Source: Bradyrhizobium agreste
Lineage (GTDB): Bacteria > Pseudomonadota > Alphaproteobacteria > Rhizobiales > Xanthobacteraceae
Assembly: GCF_016031625.1 (NCBI RefSeq)
Contig: NZ_JACCHP010000006.1
Location: 62,001-126,000 of the forward strand
DNA length: 64,000 bases
Reading direction: 5' to 3'
Shown here: one piece after another, positions 54,827-63,810 of the stretch
Layout: every line of letters starts with the position of its first letter
Numbering within the stretch: the first letter of the stretch is position 1
Notes under the pieces: generated by a model
Databases searched by the model: none
The model's input: the letters and a program-made list of their open reading frames with translations, nothing else
What the model was told of the DNA's origin: nothing
Program-made: the position numbers and the translations under genes

Positions 54827-55868
54827 GTTCCGGCATCCTTCGGGGCGGCTTCAACGCGACGGGTTTGCCATGCTCGGCGATAGAGCGGGAGGCTGCTTCA
54901 AGGATCTCGATCACCCGGAGGCCCGACATGCCGCTGGAGAGTGGAACGGCGCCAGTGCGCATACAATGAATGAAGTGCTCGACCTCGGTCTGCAGAGCCT
55001 CCCTTGCGGAGATGTGCGGCGCCCACATGTCGCCTGCCCGATAGCCAATCCGGAACTGATGGGCATCCTCGGGCGATCCATTCAGGACGATCCCTTTGTC
55101 GTAGACCTTGATTTTCTCGGTCGCCTCGAGATCGTCGTAGACGATCATCTTCTTGCTTCCACCTACAAAGGTCTGCCGCACTTTGATGGGTGAGAGCCAG
55201 TTGACGCTTACATGAGCGACGCATTTACTCTCGAAGAAGAGAGTAATATGGGCCATGTTTTCGGGCGAGCCGGCCACATGACATGAACCCGTGGCCGACA
55301 CCGCTACCGGATCTTCCTCGAGGAGATATTGGATGATCGAGATGTCATGGACCGCCAGGTCCCAGATGACATTCACATCGCTCTGGAACAGGCCGAGGCT
55401 GGAGCGTGTGCTGTCGTAGTAGTAAATGTCACCAAGCGCGTCTTGGAGCAGTAATTCACGTATCTTCTGTACTGCTGACGTGTAGAGAAACGTATGGTCG
55501 ACCATGAGCGTGAGGTTTCGCCTGTTTGCCTCCTCGATCAGGCGATGCACCTGTTCGGATGTGGGAGCGAGCGGCTTCTCCACGAATACATGTTTTCCCG
55601 CATTTAGCGCGGCGAGGGCCAAATCAAAATGCGTATGGACCGGCGTTGCGATTGCAACAGCATCTATCCGGGGATTTTGCAGAAGGTCTCTGAAGCTGCA
55701 TGTTGTTTCTATCTCGGGGTGGCGACGTTTACTGAGGGTCAGTTTAGCCGCATCGAGATCGCTAACCGCAACAATGTGCGACGACCCGCTGTCAGCAAAA
55801 TTTCGGACCAGGTTCGGACCCCAATATCCGTATCCGATAACACCAATTCCTATCGATTCATTCGACAT
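54807..55868 (-). CDS. Gfo/Idh/MocA oxidoreductase, WbpB/WlbA-like
   Basis: This 353-residue NAD(P)-dependent oxidoreductase has the Rossmann start IGIGVIGYGYWGPNLVRNF, the signature EKPLAPTSEQ with the conserved Lys, and DLAVHDISIIQYLL in the C-terminal domain. WbpB/WlbA enzymes oxidise C3 of UDP-GlcNAcA for later amination, which matches the aminotransferase and acetyltransferase genes downstream on the same strand. A UDP-GlcNAc 6-dehydrogenase (WbpA) gene is not in the window. It follows a GT2 gene (55974) after a 105-base gap. Confidence 0.88.
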   Translation of the reverse strand: MSNESIGIGVIGYGYWGPNLVRNFADSGSSHIVAVSDLDAAKLTLSKRRHPEIETTCSFRDLLQNPRIDAVAIATPVHTHFDLALAALNAGKHVFVEKPLAPTSEQVHRLIEEANRRNLTLMVDHTFLYTSAVQKIRELLLQDALGDIYYYDSTRSSLGLFQSDVNVIWDLAVHDISIIQYLLEEDPVAVSATGSCHVAGSPENMAHITLFFESKCVAHVSVNWLSPIKVRQTFVGGSKKMIVYDDLEATEKIKVYDKGIVLNGSPEDAHQFRIGYRAGDMWAPHISAREALQTEVEHFIHCMRTGAVPLSSGMSGLRVIEILEAASRSIAEHGKPVALKPPRRMPERAKVLA

Positions 55869-55973
55869 TGATACACCGTATCCGACTGACCGCTTGCAGA
55901 GTTCTCATGGCGACTTTGTCAAACGTTTCACTCAATGGTGTCGCTTTCCTCGAATAGCAGAGGCTTTGCGCAA

Positions 55974-57017
55974 TCATCTTGGTTCGAGACCGAAGAAGTG
56001 GTACAGCAGCGCCGCCTTCGCCGCCGTGGATTTGCGACGGGTCTTAGGATCATGCTTGATGACCGATAAGATGAACCACGCAATCATGCGAACAAGGTTC
56101 GAGACAATGTAGATGGACTTGACCAGCAACCAGGCGCCGAGGCCAAGGTTCTTCCGATGGTAGATCATCGAACTCTTCTGCAGCTGGACAAACATCTTGA
56201 TGCTCACTTGCGACGTGCTCTTGGCGCCGCCATCTAAATGTACGATCCGGCCCAATGGTGTGAACACGCGCCGCCATCCAGCCTGCGAAAAGCGGTAGCA
56301 CCAGTCTGCCTCCTCTGAGTAAACAAAGTAGGATTCGTCCATCAGTCCGACCTGCGCGATCGCTTCGCGGCGGACCAGCATGAACATGCCTGTAACGACA
56401 TCCACATCCTGTTCTGTCGTGCGGTCCCACCAACTCATCTCTGGACGGCCGAATAGTCGAGAGCGCGGAAAGATCCTGGATAATCCTGAGAGGGCAAGGA
56501 ATACGTTGAGCGGGCTGGGAAAGGAAAAGCCGGTCGGGGTGATGTGATGTTGATCTTCCAGAACTTGGCAGCCGACTACTCCGATATCGGAATGGAGGTC
56601 TGCATATTGGACGCATTGCGAGATCGCATCATCCAATATTAGGGTATCGGGATTAAGCAGCAGAGTGAATCGCGCAGCGCCCGCCCGGATGCCTTGATTG
56701 CATGCGGCCGCAAACCCACGGTTCTCCGCGTTAACAATCAGCTTCACCTCCGGAAACTCTGCTCGCACCATATCGGCCGATCCGTCTTGGCTATTGTTGT
56801 CGACGACGAAGATCTCGAAGGAAGCCGCCCGCGTTTGCTCGAAGACGGAGCGCAGGCAGTCACGCAGAATGTCGCGCGTGTTCCAACTGACGATCACAAC
56901 GGATACGTCCAACTTGCTGACGGGCACGGCCGTAAGTTGGCTCTTGGCGTTATCACGGTACGCCAGAAGAGGAGCGGAGCATCGATGATCCTGCAATTCC
57001 ACGCTATACACTTGCAT
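55974..57017 (-). CDS. Glycosyltransferase family 2, rhamnosyltransferase-like
   Basis: This 347-residue GT2 enzyme has VSVVIVSWNTRDILRDCL, VDNNSQDGSADMV, NRGFAAACNQGIRAG and the DXD-type LLLNPDTLILDD, then TGMFMLVRREAIAQVGLMDESYF and YSEEADWCYRFSQAGWR, the pattern of WbbL-like rhamnosyltransferases. A C-terminal hydrophobic stretch (about 290-325) may anchor it to the membrane. It is the first gene of the minus-strand unit that continues with the WbpB-like oxidoreductase, flippase and acetyltransferase. Rhamnose supply comes from the rfb operon. Confidence 0.9.
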   Translation of the reverse strand: MQVYSVELQDHRCSAPLLAYRDNAKSQLTAVPVSKLDVSVVIVSWNTRDILRDCLRSVFEQTRAASFEIFVVDNNSQDGSADMVRAEFPEVKLIVNAENRGFAAACNQGIRAGAARFTLLLNPDTLILDDAISQCVQYADLHSDIGVVGCQVLEDQHHITPTGFSFPSPLNVFLALSGLSRIFPRSRLFGRPEMSWWDRTTEQDVDVVTGMFMLVRREAIAQVGLMDESYFVYSEEADWCYRFSQAGWRRVFTPLGRIVHLDGGAKSTSQVSIKMFVQLQKSSMIYHRKNLGLGAWLLVKSIYIVSNLVRMIAWFILSVIKHDPKTRRKSTAAKAALLYHFFGLEPR

Positions 57018-57415
57018 TCATGCCATCTCTCTTCTCGAAATGAGGGCCGTCCAGTTTTGATAGAGAGTTTGAGTGGTGGCCATGAGAGCCGATCCATGCG
57101 CGCCAAGCGCGTCGGCTGCCAACAATATCGGATGAGGGGCTGTCAATGATTGTGGCCGGCGTTCTCCGCCTTTGTGTCGCCGACTGTTCCGAAGCATTGG
57201 TCCAAAAACTTTCGTAAAGGCGCGACGCTCCGATGGAAGATGAACGCTCAGTTCCATTTGCGCAGCGAAACAGCCTTCTTTTAGCATATTCTTGTTAAAT
57301 AATAATTATATTAAATCGCGGTACAAGTCAAATTAAATCAGGATAAATAGGGGGCTTGCCCGGCCCGTGCGATCGGCTGCGCCCCCGACCCAACCGGAGC
57401 CAGTGCGATGCGGCC
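57018..57415. other. 398-base gap with AT-rich island
   Basis: No supported gene; a minus-strand frame at 57018-57287 lacks a ribosome-binding site and family similarity. The AT-rich block 57295-57339 contains TTGTTAAATAATAATTAT, ATATTAAATCGCG and CAAATTAAATCAGG, about 280 bases before the glycosyltransferase start at 57017. The 13-base string ATATTAAATCGCG is identical to one at 43061. Confidence 0.5.
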
Positions 57416-58276
57416 TCAAAGGTGGGAACGAGGGGGAGGGGGCCGGCGGGAAGTATCGTCTCGCTGCCAGGCGGCGGCTCTGATCCGGGAGCGGACCAGG
57501 GCTTTCGATCGTGCAAGGATACTAACGTAGCAATAGATCAACAGGCCGGGCCACAAACGCGGTTCTCTGAACAAGCCGACGAGCGCCCGATTGTTGGTCT
57601 CGCCCTTGTTGGCGGAGAGTTCGGGGAAACGACGGGCGATTTCGAAGGTCCCGGCGTAAGCTCGGGTTCGGACCGCGACGAGTTGCCGGATCGCGCGTGC
57701 CGGGAATACCGTCGACCTCGCAGAAGTCAGTGTCTCGCGTTCCTCTGGTTTAAAATGAAGACGGACATAGGTGTCATCTGCGATGACGTCGGGGAACTGA
57801 GCGAAGCGTCTACGGCCCGCTTCGGACAAAGCGTACACGCCCGATCCGCCAAACCCCTGCCGGGCCGAGGGTAGGCGGGATCGAACGAGAAAGTACTGAC
57901 GTACGGGCCAGGAGCAGCCGGTCAGGTCGATATCGGGCGTGGGGGCTACGGCCAGTACATCACCTCGCTCGAGGCGGCGTGTCAGCGCGCGGATGGAGTC
58001 AAGCGTAATGCAGATGTCAGCGTCAATATAAATTCGCGGAAAAGTGTGGGAGGTCTGATCGCCGAGGTTCAATGCGTGGGTTTTACTGGCGATCTCGGAC
58101 TCGATGACGCGAACGGTCCGGCCGAAACCGCGCGCGATGCTCGCAGTTTCATCGCTACAGCCATTGCAAACAACGACGACGCTCAGGTCCTCCGCTCCAG
58201 GTGCGTCTACCCATGGTTTCAGAACCCGTGCAATCACGGAGCTTTCGTTGTGGGCAGGGACGACAATTGATGTCAT
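57416..58276 (-). CDS. Glycosyltransferase family 2
   Basis: This 286-residue GT2 enzyme begins MTSIVVPAHNESSVI, with the metal-binding IYIDADICITLDSI (DAD near residue 86) and YVRLHFKPEERETLTSARS as acceptor region. The C-terminal region is basic with no strong TM segment. It stands alone, 399 bases before the divergent-orientation neighbour on its 3' side, with an AT-rich element at 58324-58338 upstream. It may add a side residue to the polysaccharide; it could also act on another glycan. Confidence 0.82.
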   Translation of the reverse strand: MTSIVVPAHNESSVIARVLKPWVDAPGAEDLSVVVVCNGCSDETASIARGFGRTVRVIESEIASKTHALNLGDQTSHTFPRIYIDADICITLDSIRALTRRLERGDVLAVAPTPDIDLTGCSWPVRQYFLVRSRLPSARQGFGGSGVYALSEAGRRRFAQFPDVIADDTYVRLHFKPEERETLTSARSTVFPARAIRQLVAVRTRAYAGTFEIARRFPELSANKGETNNRALVGLFREPRLWPGLLIYCYVSILARSKALVRSRIRAAAWQRDDTSRRPPPPRSHL

Positions 58277-59224
58277 GGCTGCGGAAGAACTCTCTGTCTC
58301 TGGACGAGTCCGTTTTACGAGTCGATTTAATATAGTTTGAATGCAAACGATATTCTAGCGAAACTCTGAGCGCCAGAGCCGAAGCGCTCGAGTGCGGGGT
58401 CGCGAGTCTCTGGGGTGGATAGCGCGACCGACTCGGAAGCTGCAGCGGAGAGGCAAGCCCGACAAATACTTCATTGGGTATGATTTCGCAGAACTCAGCA
58501 CGAGCGCGGCGCGGCAGTAACACTCGCATCAGGGGTCTGGCGACCGAGCGGTTGGGCGTCTTGAACGTACGTCGGCTCCGCCGGTGCGAGTTGCAGGTGG
58601 TTGTGGCCAAGCGAACCACGGCCATCGCAAACTCAGAACTCTCGGGCGGGCTACCGAGACAACCGAAATTTTGAGAGGCGAATGGAGCGGGTCAGCAACG
58701 GCCAGGACCATGCCTCGACGTCATTTGGCAAAATTATGCCTCGATTGTGCGCGGGTAACGGCTACGTCCGACGATTTAAATAGCGGGCACAGGCTGCGGG
58801 GTTGGAGTAACGGATTTGACACGTGTTTTGCGTGTGAAAGCCGCATTTGCGCTTGCTCTTGTGGTTGGTGGCGAGCAAGTGCGAGAAAAAGCCTGTGCAG
58901 TCGATTTAGAGTCGCCTTGCTCGATGAGCCGTCCGTCGCGAGAATGTTTTCGTGATTCTTTTTTATTGTCGCGCGTGTGGGAGAGATTTTAGATGCGGCG
59001 TAGAAAATGAGTCGGCTTCAGGAAGGTATAATTGTTATTTCTATTTAATGCGTGGCTGCGGCCCGTGAGACGCCGCGCACAAAAGGTCGCGGCCGCGCCC
59101 ACATCTGGTCCTAAAAAAGTCCCTGCGGGTGGAGCATACGCGGCGTGCCTTGCATTGGGGGATTGAGATGTGAGGCCCGCGCCACGTTGGCGAGATGAGA
59201 ATTTAGATTCGAAGGAGAACTTGG
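58277..59224. other. 948-base gene-free region upstream of the RTX protein gene
   Basis: No open frame on either strand has a ribosome-binding site plus a protein-like sequence. Visible elements are GATTTAATATAG at 58324, a T-rich stretch near 58957, TATAAT at 59027-59032 and TATTTAATG at 59042. A clear AAGGAG lies before the GTG at 59225. The long leader between TATAAT and the start codon (about 190 bases) could fold or hold a small RNA, but no definite structure was recognised. Confidence 0.5.
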
Positions 59225-61780
59225 GTGACCACGTACAACGGGACTGTTTATCCGGATGCCACGAACACCGGTGTTCCTGCAGGAACGGCACTGACGCCTC
59301 ACATCGGGGACCTTGTTGTTACCACTGCTGGAGCAGTTATCTCGGGACTAGACATCACTGGCAGCGTCATTATCAAGGCGCCCAACGTGACGGTTGAGAA
59401 TTGCAAGATCACGTCCACCGATTTCGCTGTCGTAAACATTTACGATGGGATTACGGGTACGACGATTCAGAACTGTACGATCAGCGGTACCGGTGCTGGT
59501 CCACAAGGCCAAAATGGAATTGGCGGTTCGGGAACGTTCCTGAACAACAACATTTACGGTACGGAAAACGGTATCAATGTTGAAGGAAGCAATACCGTCA
59601 TCAAAGGTAACTACATTCACGACCTCAATGATTCTGCCGGTGCAGCGGGTCACTATGACGGCATTCAGGTCGATGGCGGATTCAACAACGTCACCATAAG
59701 CCAGAATACCGTATTCGGACGCGACACGTCGTGCATATTTATCTGCAACGACTTCGGACCGATGGACAACATTGTGGTCGACAGAAACTTGCTCCTCGGA
59801 CAAAACGATGCAGCGGCCACCATATATGTCTATGAAAAGGCCGATAATCCCGCCCAGATCACCAACGTTCAAGTCACCAACAATGTGCTTGGCAAAGGGT
59901 ATTGGTTCTGGGCCAATACTCAACTGACCGAGCCTGTCTGGACGAACAACATCGATTACGGGACCGGTCAGATCGTGTCCGTGGACAACACGCTTTCATC
60001 GGCGCCTGTCACACAGCCGTCGGCGCCAAACGCGCCTACGATCGCCTCGTTTTCGACCGACAGCGGCGTTGTTGGCGATAAGATCACCAATGACAATACC
60101 CTCGATCTCAAAGGCACCGCTGCTGCCGGTAGCACCGTCAAGATCTACGACGGAACGACCCAGATCGGTTCGACGACCGCGACTTCAACCGGCAGCTGGG
60201 ACTACATTAGTCAGGTGCTGTCAGATGCGAAGCACACGCTAACAGCGACCGCGACCAACGCGTCCGGCCAGACCAGCGCCGCATCGGCTGCGCTCACCGT
60301 CACCGTCGACACCAAGGCGCCGGCTGCACCGACGATCACCAGCGACACCGTCAACAGCGCCAATCAGGTGGTGGCGTCCGGGACCGCCGAAGCCAACAGC
60401 ACGATCAAGGTGTATGACGGCACGACTCAGGTCGGTACCGCTACGACGAACGCTACCGGGGCCTGGACGGTGACGACGGCTGCTCTGGCGGCTGGCACGC
60501 ACGCTCTCACGGCCACGGCGATCGACGTTGCGGGCAACGTAAGCGCCGCGTCAGCGCCTTTTGATCCTGTCATCGGATCGCCCGGCTCAACAGGGTCCGG
60601 CACGTCCGGTTCGGGTACGTCCGGCTCAGGCACGTCGGGCACGGGCACCACTGCACCCGCCGCGCCGACAATCTCCTCGTTCTCGACTGACAGCGGTGTC
60701 GCCGGTGATCATATCACGAGCGACAAGACGCTGTCCCTCGCGGGCACTGCGGTTGCCAACAGCACGGTCAAGGTGTTCGACGGCACCATCCAGCTCGGCT
60801 CGGTCACGGCGGATGCCACCGGGGCGTGGCACTACACCACCGTGGCGCTGCCGGACGGCAAGCACAGCGTCACTGCGACCGACACGGTCTCTGGCGTCAC
60901 CAGCAAGGCATCGGCTGCGCTGGATGTCACGGTGGATAGCACTGCCCCCGCTGCTCCGGTTCTGTTGAGCGATCCGACGACACACAACCGCGCAACCGTA
61001 TCGGGTACGGCGGAAGCCGGAAGCTTGATCAAGCTCTATGAGGGCGCGACCCTGCTCGGCACCGCAACCGTTGCAAGTGATGGCGACTGGAGCGTGACGA
61101 CCCCGAATCTCAAGCACGGGTCACACACCTTCACCGCGACGGCCACTGACGCAGCCGGCAACACCAGCGCCTTGTCGCAGCCGATCGATCCGCCGATCGG
61201 CTCGCACGGGGGCACGAAGGACGCTTCAGCCGTGGAAGTCACCAATGTGCGTCAGCATTGGGATCACACCGCAACGATCAAGGGCACGGCCGATCCCAAC
61301 AGCGAGATCAAGCTGTATGACGGCACGACCTCGGTCGGTTCGGCCACGACGGATGCCGCCGGCAAGTGGAGCTTCCAGACCTCCGACCTGTCGGGCAAGT
61401 CCCACGCCTTTACCGCAGAGCAGGTCGACACCACGGGCCACGTGGTCGGGGCCAGCTCGGGCGCGGCGATCATCGGCACGGGCCGCAGCGACATGTTGAC
61501 CGGCACCGCTGGTAACGATGTCATGGTGGGCAAAGCGGGGGCGGATACGTTCCAGTTTGCGTCGAACTTCGGGCAGGACGTCATCAAGGGCTTCGCCGCC
61601 CGCGGACCTGCTCACGACACGATCGAGTTCAGCAAGAGCGTATTCGACAGCTTTGCGAGCGTTCTCTCCCACGCGGCCCAGTCAGGCCACGACGTCGTCA
61701 TCGCGGCGGGGAGCGACACCCTCACGCTGAAGAACACGCAGCTCGACAAGCTGAACAGCCACGACTTCCACTTCGCGTAG
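59225..61780 (+). CDS. Secreted beta-helix/Ig-repeat protein with RTX C-terminus (type I substrate)
   Basis: The 851-residue protein has no signal peptide. Residues 1-265 are a right-handed beta-helix (rungs such as TVENCKITSTDFAVVNIYDG). Five bacterial Ig-like domains follow (about 268-362, 363-455, 480-570, 572-660 and 665-745), separated by a Gly/Ser/Thr linker with GSGTS repeats (455-480). The C-terminal 105 residues contain LTGTAGNDVMVGKAGADTF and a serralysin-like ending, the type I secretion signal. It is followed by a PrtD-type ABC exporter and an HlyD gene. The beta-helix may cleave or bind polysaccharide, or act as a surface adhesin; active-site residues could not be identified. Confidence 0.88.
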   Translation: MTTYNGTVYPDATNTGVPAGTALTPHIGDLVVTTAGAVISGLDITGSVIIKAPNVTVENCKITSTDFAVVNIYDGITGTTIQNCTISGTGAGPQGQNGIGGSGTFLNNNIYGTENGINVEGSNTVIKGNYIHDLNDSAGAAGHYDGIQVDGGFNNVTISQNTVFGRDTSCIFICNDFGPMDNIVVDRNLLLGQNDAAATIYVYEKADNPAQITNVQVTNNVLGKGYWFWANTQLTEPVWTNNIDYGTGQIVSVDNTLSSAPVTQPSAPNAPTIASFSTDSGVVGDKITNDNTLDLKGTAAAGSTVKIYDGTTQIGSTTATSTGSWDYISQVLSDAKHTLTATATNASGQTSAASAALTVTVDTKAPAAPTITSDTVNSANQVVASGTAEANSTIKVYDGTTQVGTATTNATGAWTVTTAALAAGTHALTATAIDVAGNVSAASAPFDPVIGSPGSTGSGTSGSGTSGSGTSGTGTTAPAAPTISSFSTDSGVAGDHITSDKTLSLAGTAVANSTVKVFDGTIQLGSVTADATGAWHYTTVALPDGKHSVTATDTVSGVTSKASAALDVTVDSTAPAAPVLLSDPTTHNRATVSGTAEAGSLIKLYEGATLLGTATVASDGDWSVTTPNLKHGSHTFTATATDAAGNTSALSQPIDPPIGSHGGTKDASAVEVTNVRQHWDHTATIKGTADPNSEIKLYDGTTSVGSATTDAAGKWSFQTSDLSGKSHAFTAEQVDTTGHVVGASSGAAIIGTGRSDMLTGTAGNDVMVGKAGADTFQFASNFGQDVIKGFAARGPAHDTIEFSKSVFDSFASVLSHAAQSGHDVVIAAGSDTLTLKNTQLDKLNSHDFHFA

Positions 61781-61820
61781 GGGACAGTTCGGCCACAGAA
61801 GCTGGTACTCAACAACTGCC

Positions 61821-61848
61821 TCGGGGGGTCTCTTGGGGGATCCCCCGA
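61821..61848 (+). terminator. Candidate hairpin between secreted protein and exporter genes
   Basis: TCGGGGG (61821-61827) and CCCCCGA (61842-61848) can pair, and the inner GGGGGATCCCCC forms an alternative palindrome. No T run follows. Hairpins at this place in RTX operons often reduce exporter expression relative to substrate or protect the upstream mRNA; that role here is inferred. Confidence 0.4.
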
Positions 61849-61875
61849 CATAGGCATGACTGAAGGGCAGGCGCC

Positions 61876-63810
61876 ATGACTGACGTTGGACGGCGGGGGA
61901 TGATCCCTCCGCCTGCGAATCTCTATCGAATCCCAATCATGCATTTGTCAGGACTATGGTCGGCCGGGCGTCGGCTGGCGGGCAATGCCGAACTGCCGAC
62001 GTCGCGGCTCGTCGGCTGGGTAACGCGCTTGGTCGAAGCCCTTCGGCAACGGATATTCGTCAGTCGTTTCCGGCCGGCGGAGAACTATGAGGAGCCGCAC
62101 TCAGAGATGTCGGCATTCCTGCGGTCTTGCCGCAGGATATTCTGGGCGCTCGCGGCCTTCAGCGGGATGAGCAACCTCCTCATGCTCACCGGCTCGTTCT
62201 TCATGCTGCAAGTCTATGACCGCGTGCTGCCTGGGCGCAGCATACCGACCTTGGTCGCCTTGATGGTTCTGGCTACGGTCCTGTACCTGTTTCAGGGGGG
62301 GCTCGACTTCGTCAGGAGCAGGATCAGCGCGCGGGTCGGCCGGTATTTTGATGAAAGGCTCGGCCTCCGCATATTCGACGCGCTTGTTCGTCTGCCGTTA
62401 AAGACGAGGGCCGATGGCGACGGCTTGCAGCCGGTGCGGGATCTTGATCAGGTCCGCAGCTTCCTGTCGAGCGGCGGGCCGACCGCGCTGTTCGATCTGC
62501 CCTGGATGCCGATCTATCTCGGCGTTTGCTTTCTCTTTCACTTTTGGATCGGCGTCACCGCGCTGGTTGGTGCGCTGGTGCTGGTCGGCATTACGATGCT
62601 TACGGAAACGCGCACCCGGGGTCCGGCAAAGGCGAGCTCGCGTCTCGCCGTTTCGCGAACTGCCCTCGCACTCGAGGGACGGCGCAATGCCGAAGTTCTG
62701 CAGGCCATGGGCATGCGGCAACAGGCGGCCTTGCGTTGGCGGGATGTCAACGCGAAGTATCTCGCGGCCCATGAACGGGCCAGCGACGTCGCAAACGGCC
62801 TCGGTGGTGCCTCGAAGATTTTCCGGGCGATCTTGCAATCGCTGGTTCTTGCCGTTGGCGCCGTCCTCGTCATCAATCAGGAATCGACGGCGGGCATCAT
62901 CATTGCCGGATCGATACTCACCGCGCGGGCCCTGGCGCCGGTCGAAATGGCCATCGCGAACTGGAAGGGATTCGTTGCCGCGCGACAATCAGGGCAACGG
63001 CTCGATCACTTGCTGAAGCTTCTGCCTCACGAGGAGGAGCGGTTGGCATTGCCTGCGCCTGTTGAAACCCTTACCGCCGAGAACCTCTATATCGGTGCCC
63101 CGAACTCCGAGAGGCCTACCCTCAGCGAAGTGTCGTTCCAGCTGCGGAGCGGGCAGGCAGTCGGAATCATCGGTCCGAGCGGATCTGGCAAGTCGACGCT
63201 GGCACGAGCGCTGGTTGGGGTATGGCCGTGCATTCGAGGCCGGATACGGCTGGACAACGCCGCGCTCGAGCACTGGTCTTCCGACGCCCTCGGCAAGCAT
63301 ATCGGTTATCTGCCTCAGGATGTCGAATTGTTTGACGGCAGCATCGCGATGAACATTGCGCGGTTTGATCCGCAGGCGACGGCCGCGGCTGTTCTGGAGG
63401 CCGCGCATGCCGCGGGCGCGCATGATCTGATCCTCTCGCTTCCGGATGGCTATAGCACGAAAATTGGCGAGGGAGGATTGGCGCTGTCGGCGGGGCAGCG
63501 GCAGCGTATCGGACTTGCACGTGCCTTCTACGGCAAACCGTTCCTGGTCGTGCTCGATGAGCCCTCGTCAAATCTCGACGCTGAAGGCGAGGAGGCGCTG
63601 ACGGAGGCGATCCTGAACGTGCGTCGCCGTGGCGGGATCGTCGTCGTTGTCGCCCATCGCCCGAAGGCGCTCGAAGGCGTCGATCATGTGTTGTGCCTCG
63701 GTGACGGCAGGGTTCAGTCCTTCGGCAAGAGGGAGGAGGTCCTCAAGAAGGTCTTGCGAAATCCCGTGCCGCTCAAGGTGGTCGCGGAAGCTCAGGGAGG
63801 CAACCGATGA
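61876..63810 (+). CDS. Type I secretion ABC exporter (PrtD/RsaD type)
   Basis: This 644-residue exporter has an N-terminal extension of about 75 residues, then six TM segments (about 90-370) and an ATPase domain with Walker A GPSGSGKST, signature LSAGQRQRIGLARAF, Walker B LVVLDEPSSNLD and the H-loop VVVAHRP. It lacks a C39-like domain, the PrtD/RsaD pattern for RTX and adhesin substrates. PrtD proteins are normally 570-590 residues, so the extension is unusual. It serves the RTX protein gene 96 bases upstream. The adaptor gene follows with an ATGA overlap. Confidence 0.92.
   Translation: MTDVGRRGMIPPPANLYRIPIMHLSGLWSAGRRLAGNAELPTSRLVGWVTRLVEALRQRIFVSRFRPAENYEEPHSEMSAFLRSCRRIFWALAAFSGMSNLLMLTGSFFMLQVYDRVLPGRSIPTLVALMVLATVLYLFQGGLDFVRSRISARVGRYFDERLGLRIFDALVRLPLKTRADGDGLQPVRDLDQVRSFLSSGGPTALFDLPWMPIYLGVCFLFHFWIGVTALVGALVLVGITMLTETRTRGPAKASSRLAVSRTALALEGRRNAEVLQAMGMRQQAALRWRDVNAKYLAAHERASDVANGLGGASKIFRAILQSLVLAVGAVLVINQESTAGIIIAGSILTARALAPVEMAIANWKGFVAARQSGQRLDHLLKLLPHEEERLALPAPVETLTAENLYIGAPNSERPTLSEVSFQLRSGQAVGIIGPSGSGKSTLARALVGVWPCIRGRIRLDNAALEHWSSDALGKHIGYLPQDVELFDGSIAMNIARFDPQATAAAVLEAAHAAGAHDLILSLPDGYSTKIGEGGLALSAGQRQRIGLARAFYGKPFLVVLDEPSSNLDAEGEEALTEAILNVRRRGGIVVVVAHRPKALEGVDHVLCLGDGRVQSFGKREEVLKKVLRNPVPLKVVAEAQGGNR

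Noticed and set aside
57018..57287. 89-residue minus-strand frame ending directly before the rhamnosyltransferase-like gene
   Set aside because: No start signal and no family resemblance; the abutting TGA-ATG is likely chance.
12552..59224. Possible CRISPR arrays or insertion sequences associated with the AT-rich blocks
   Set aside because: The blocks are not regularly spaced repeats with spacers, and no transposase gene or terminal inverted repeats were seen.
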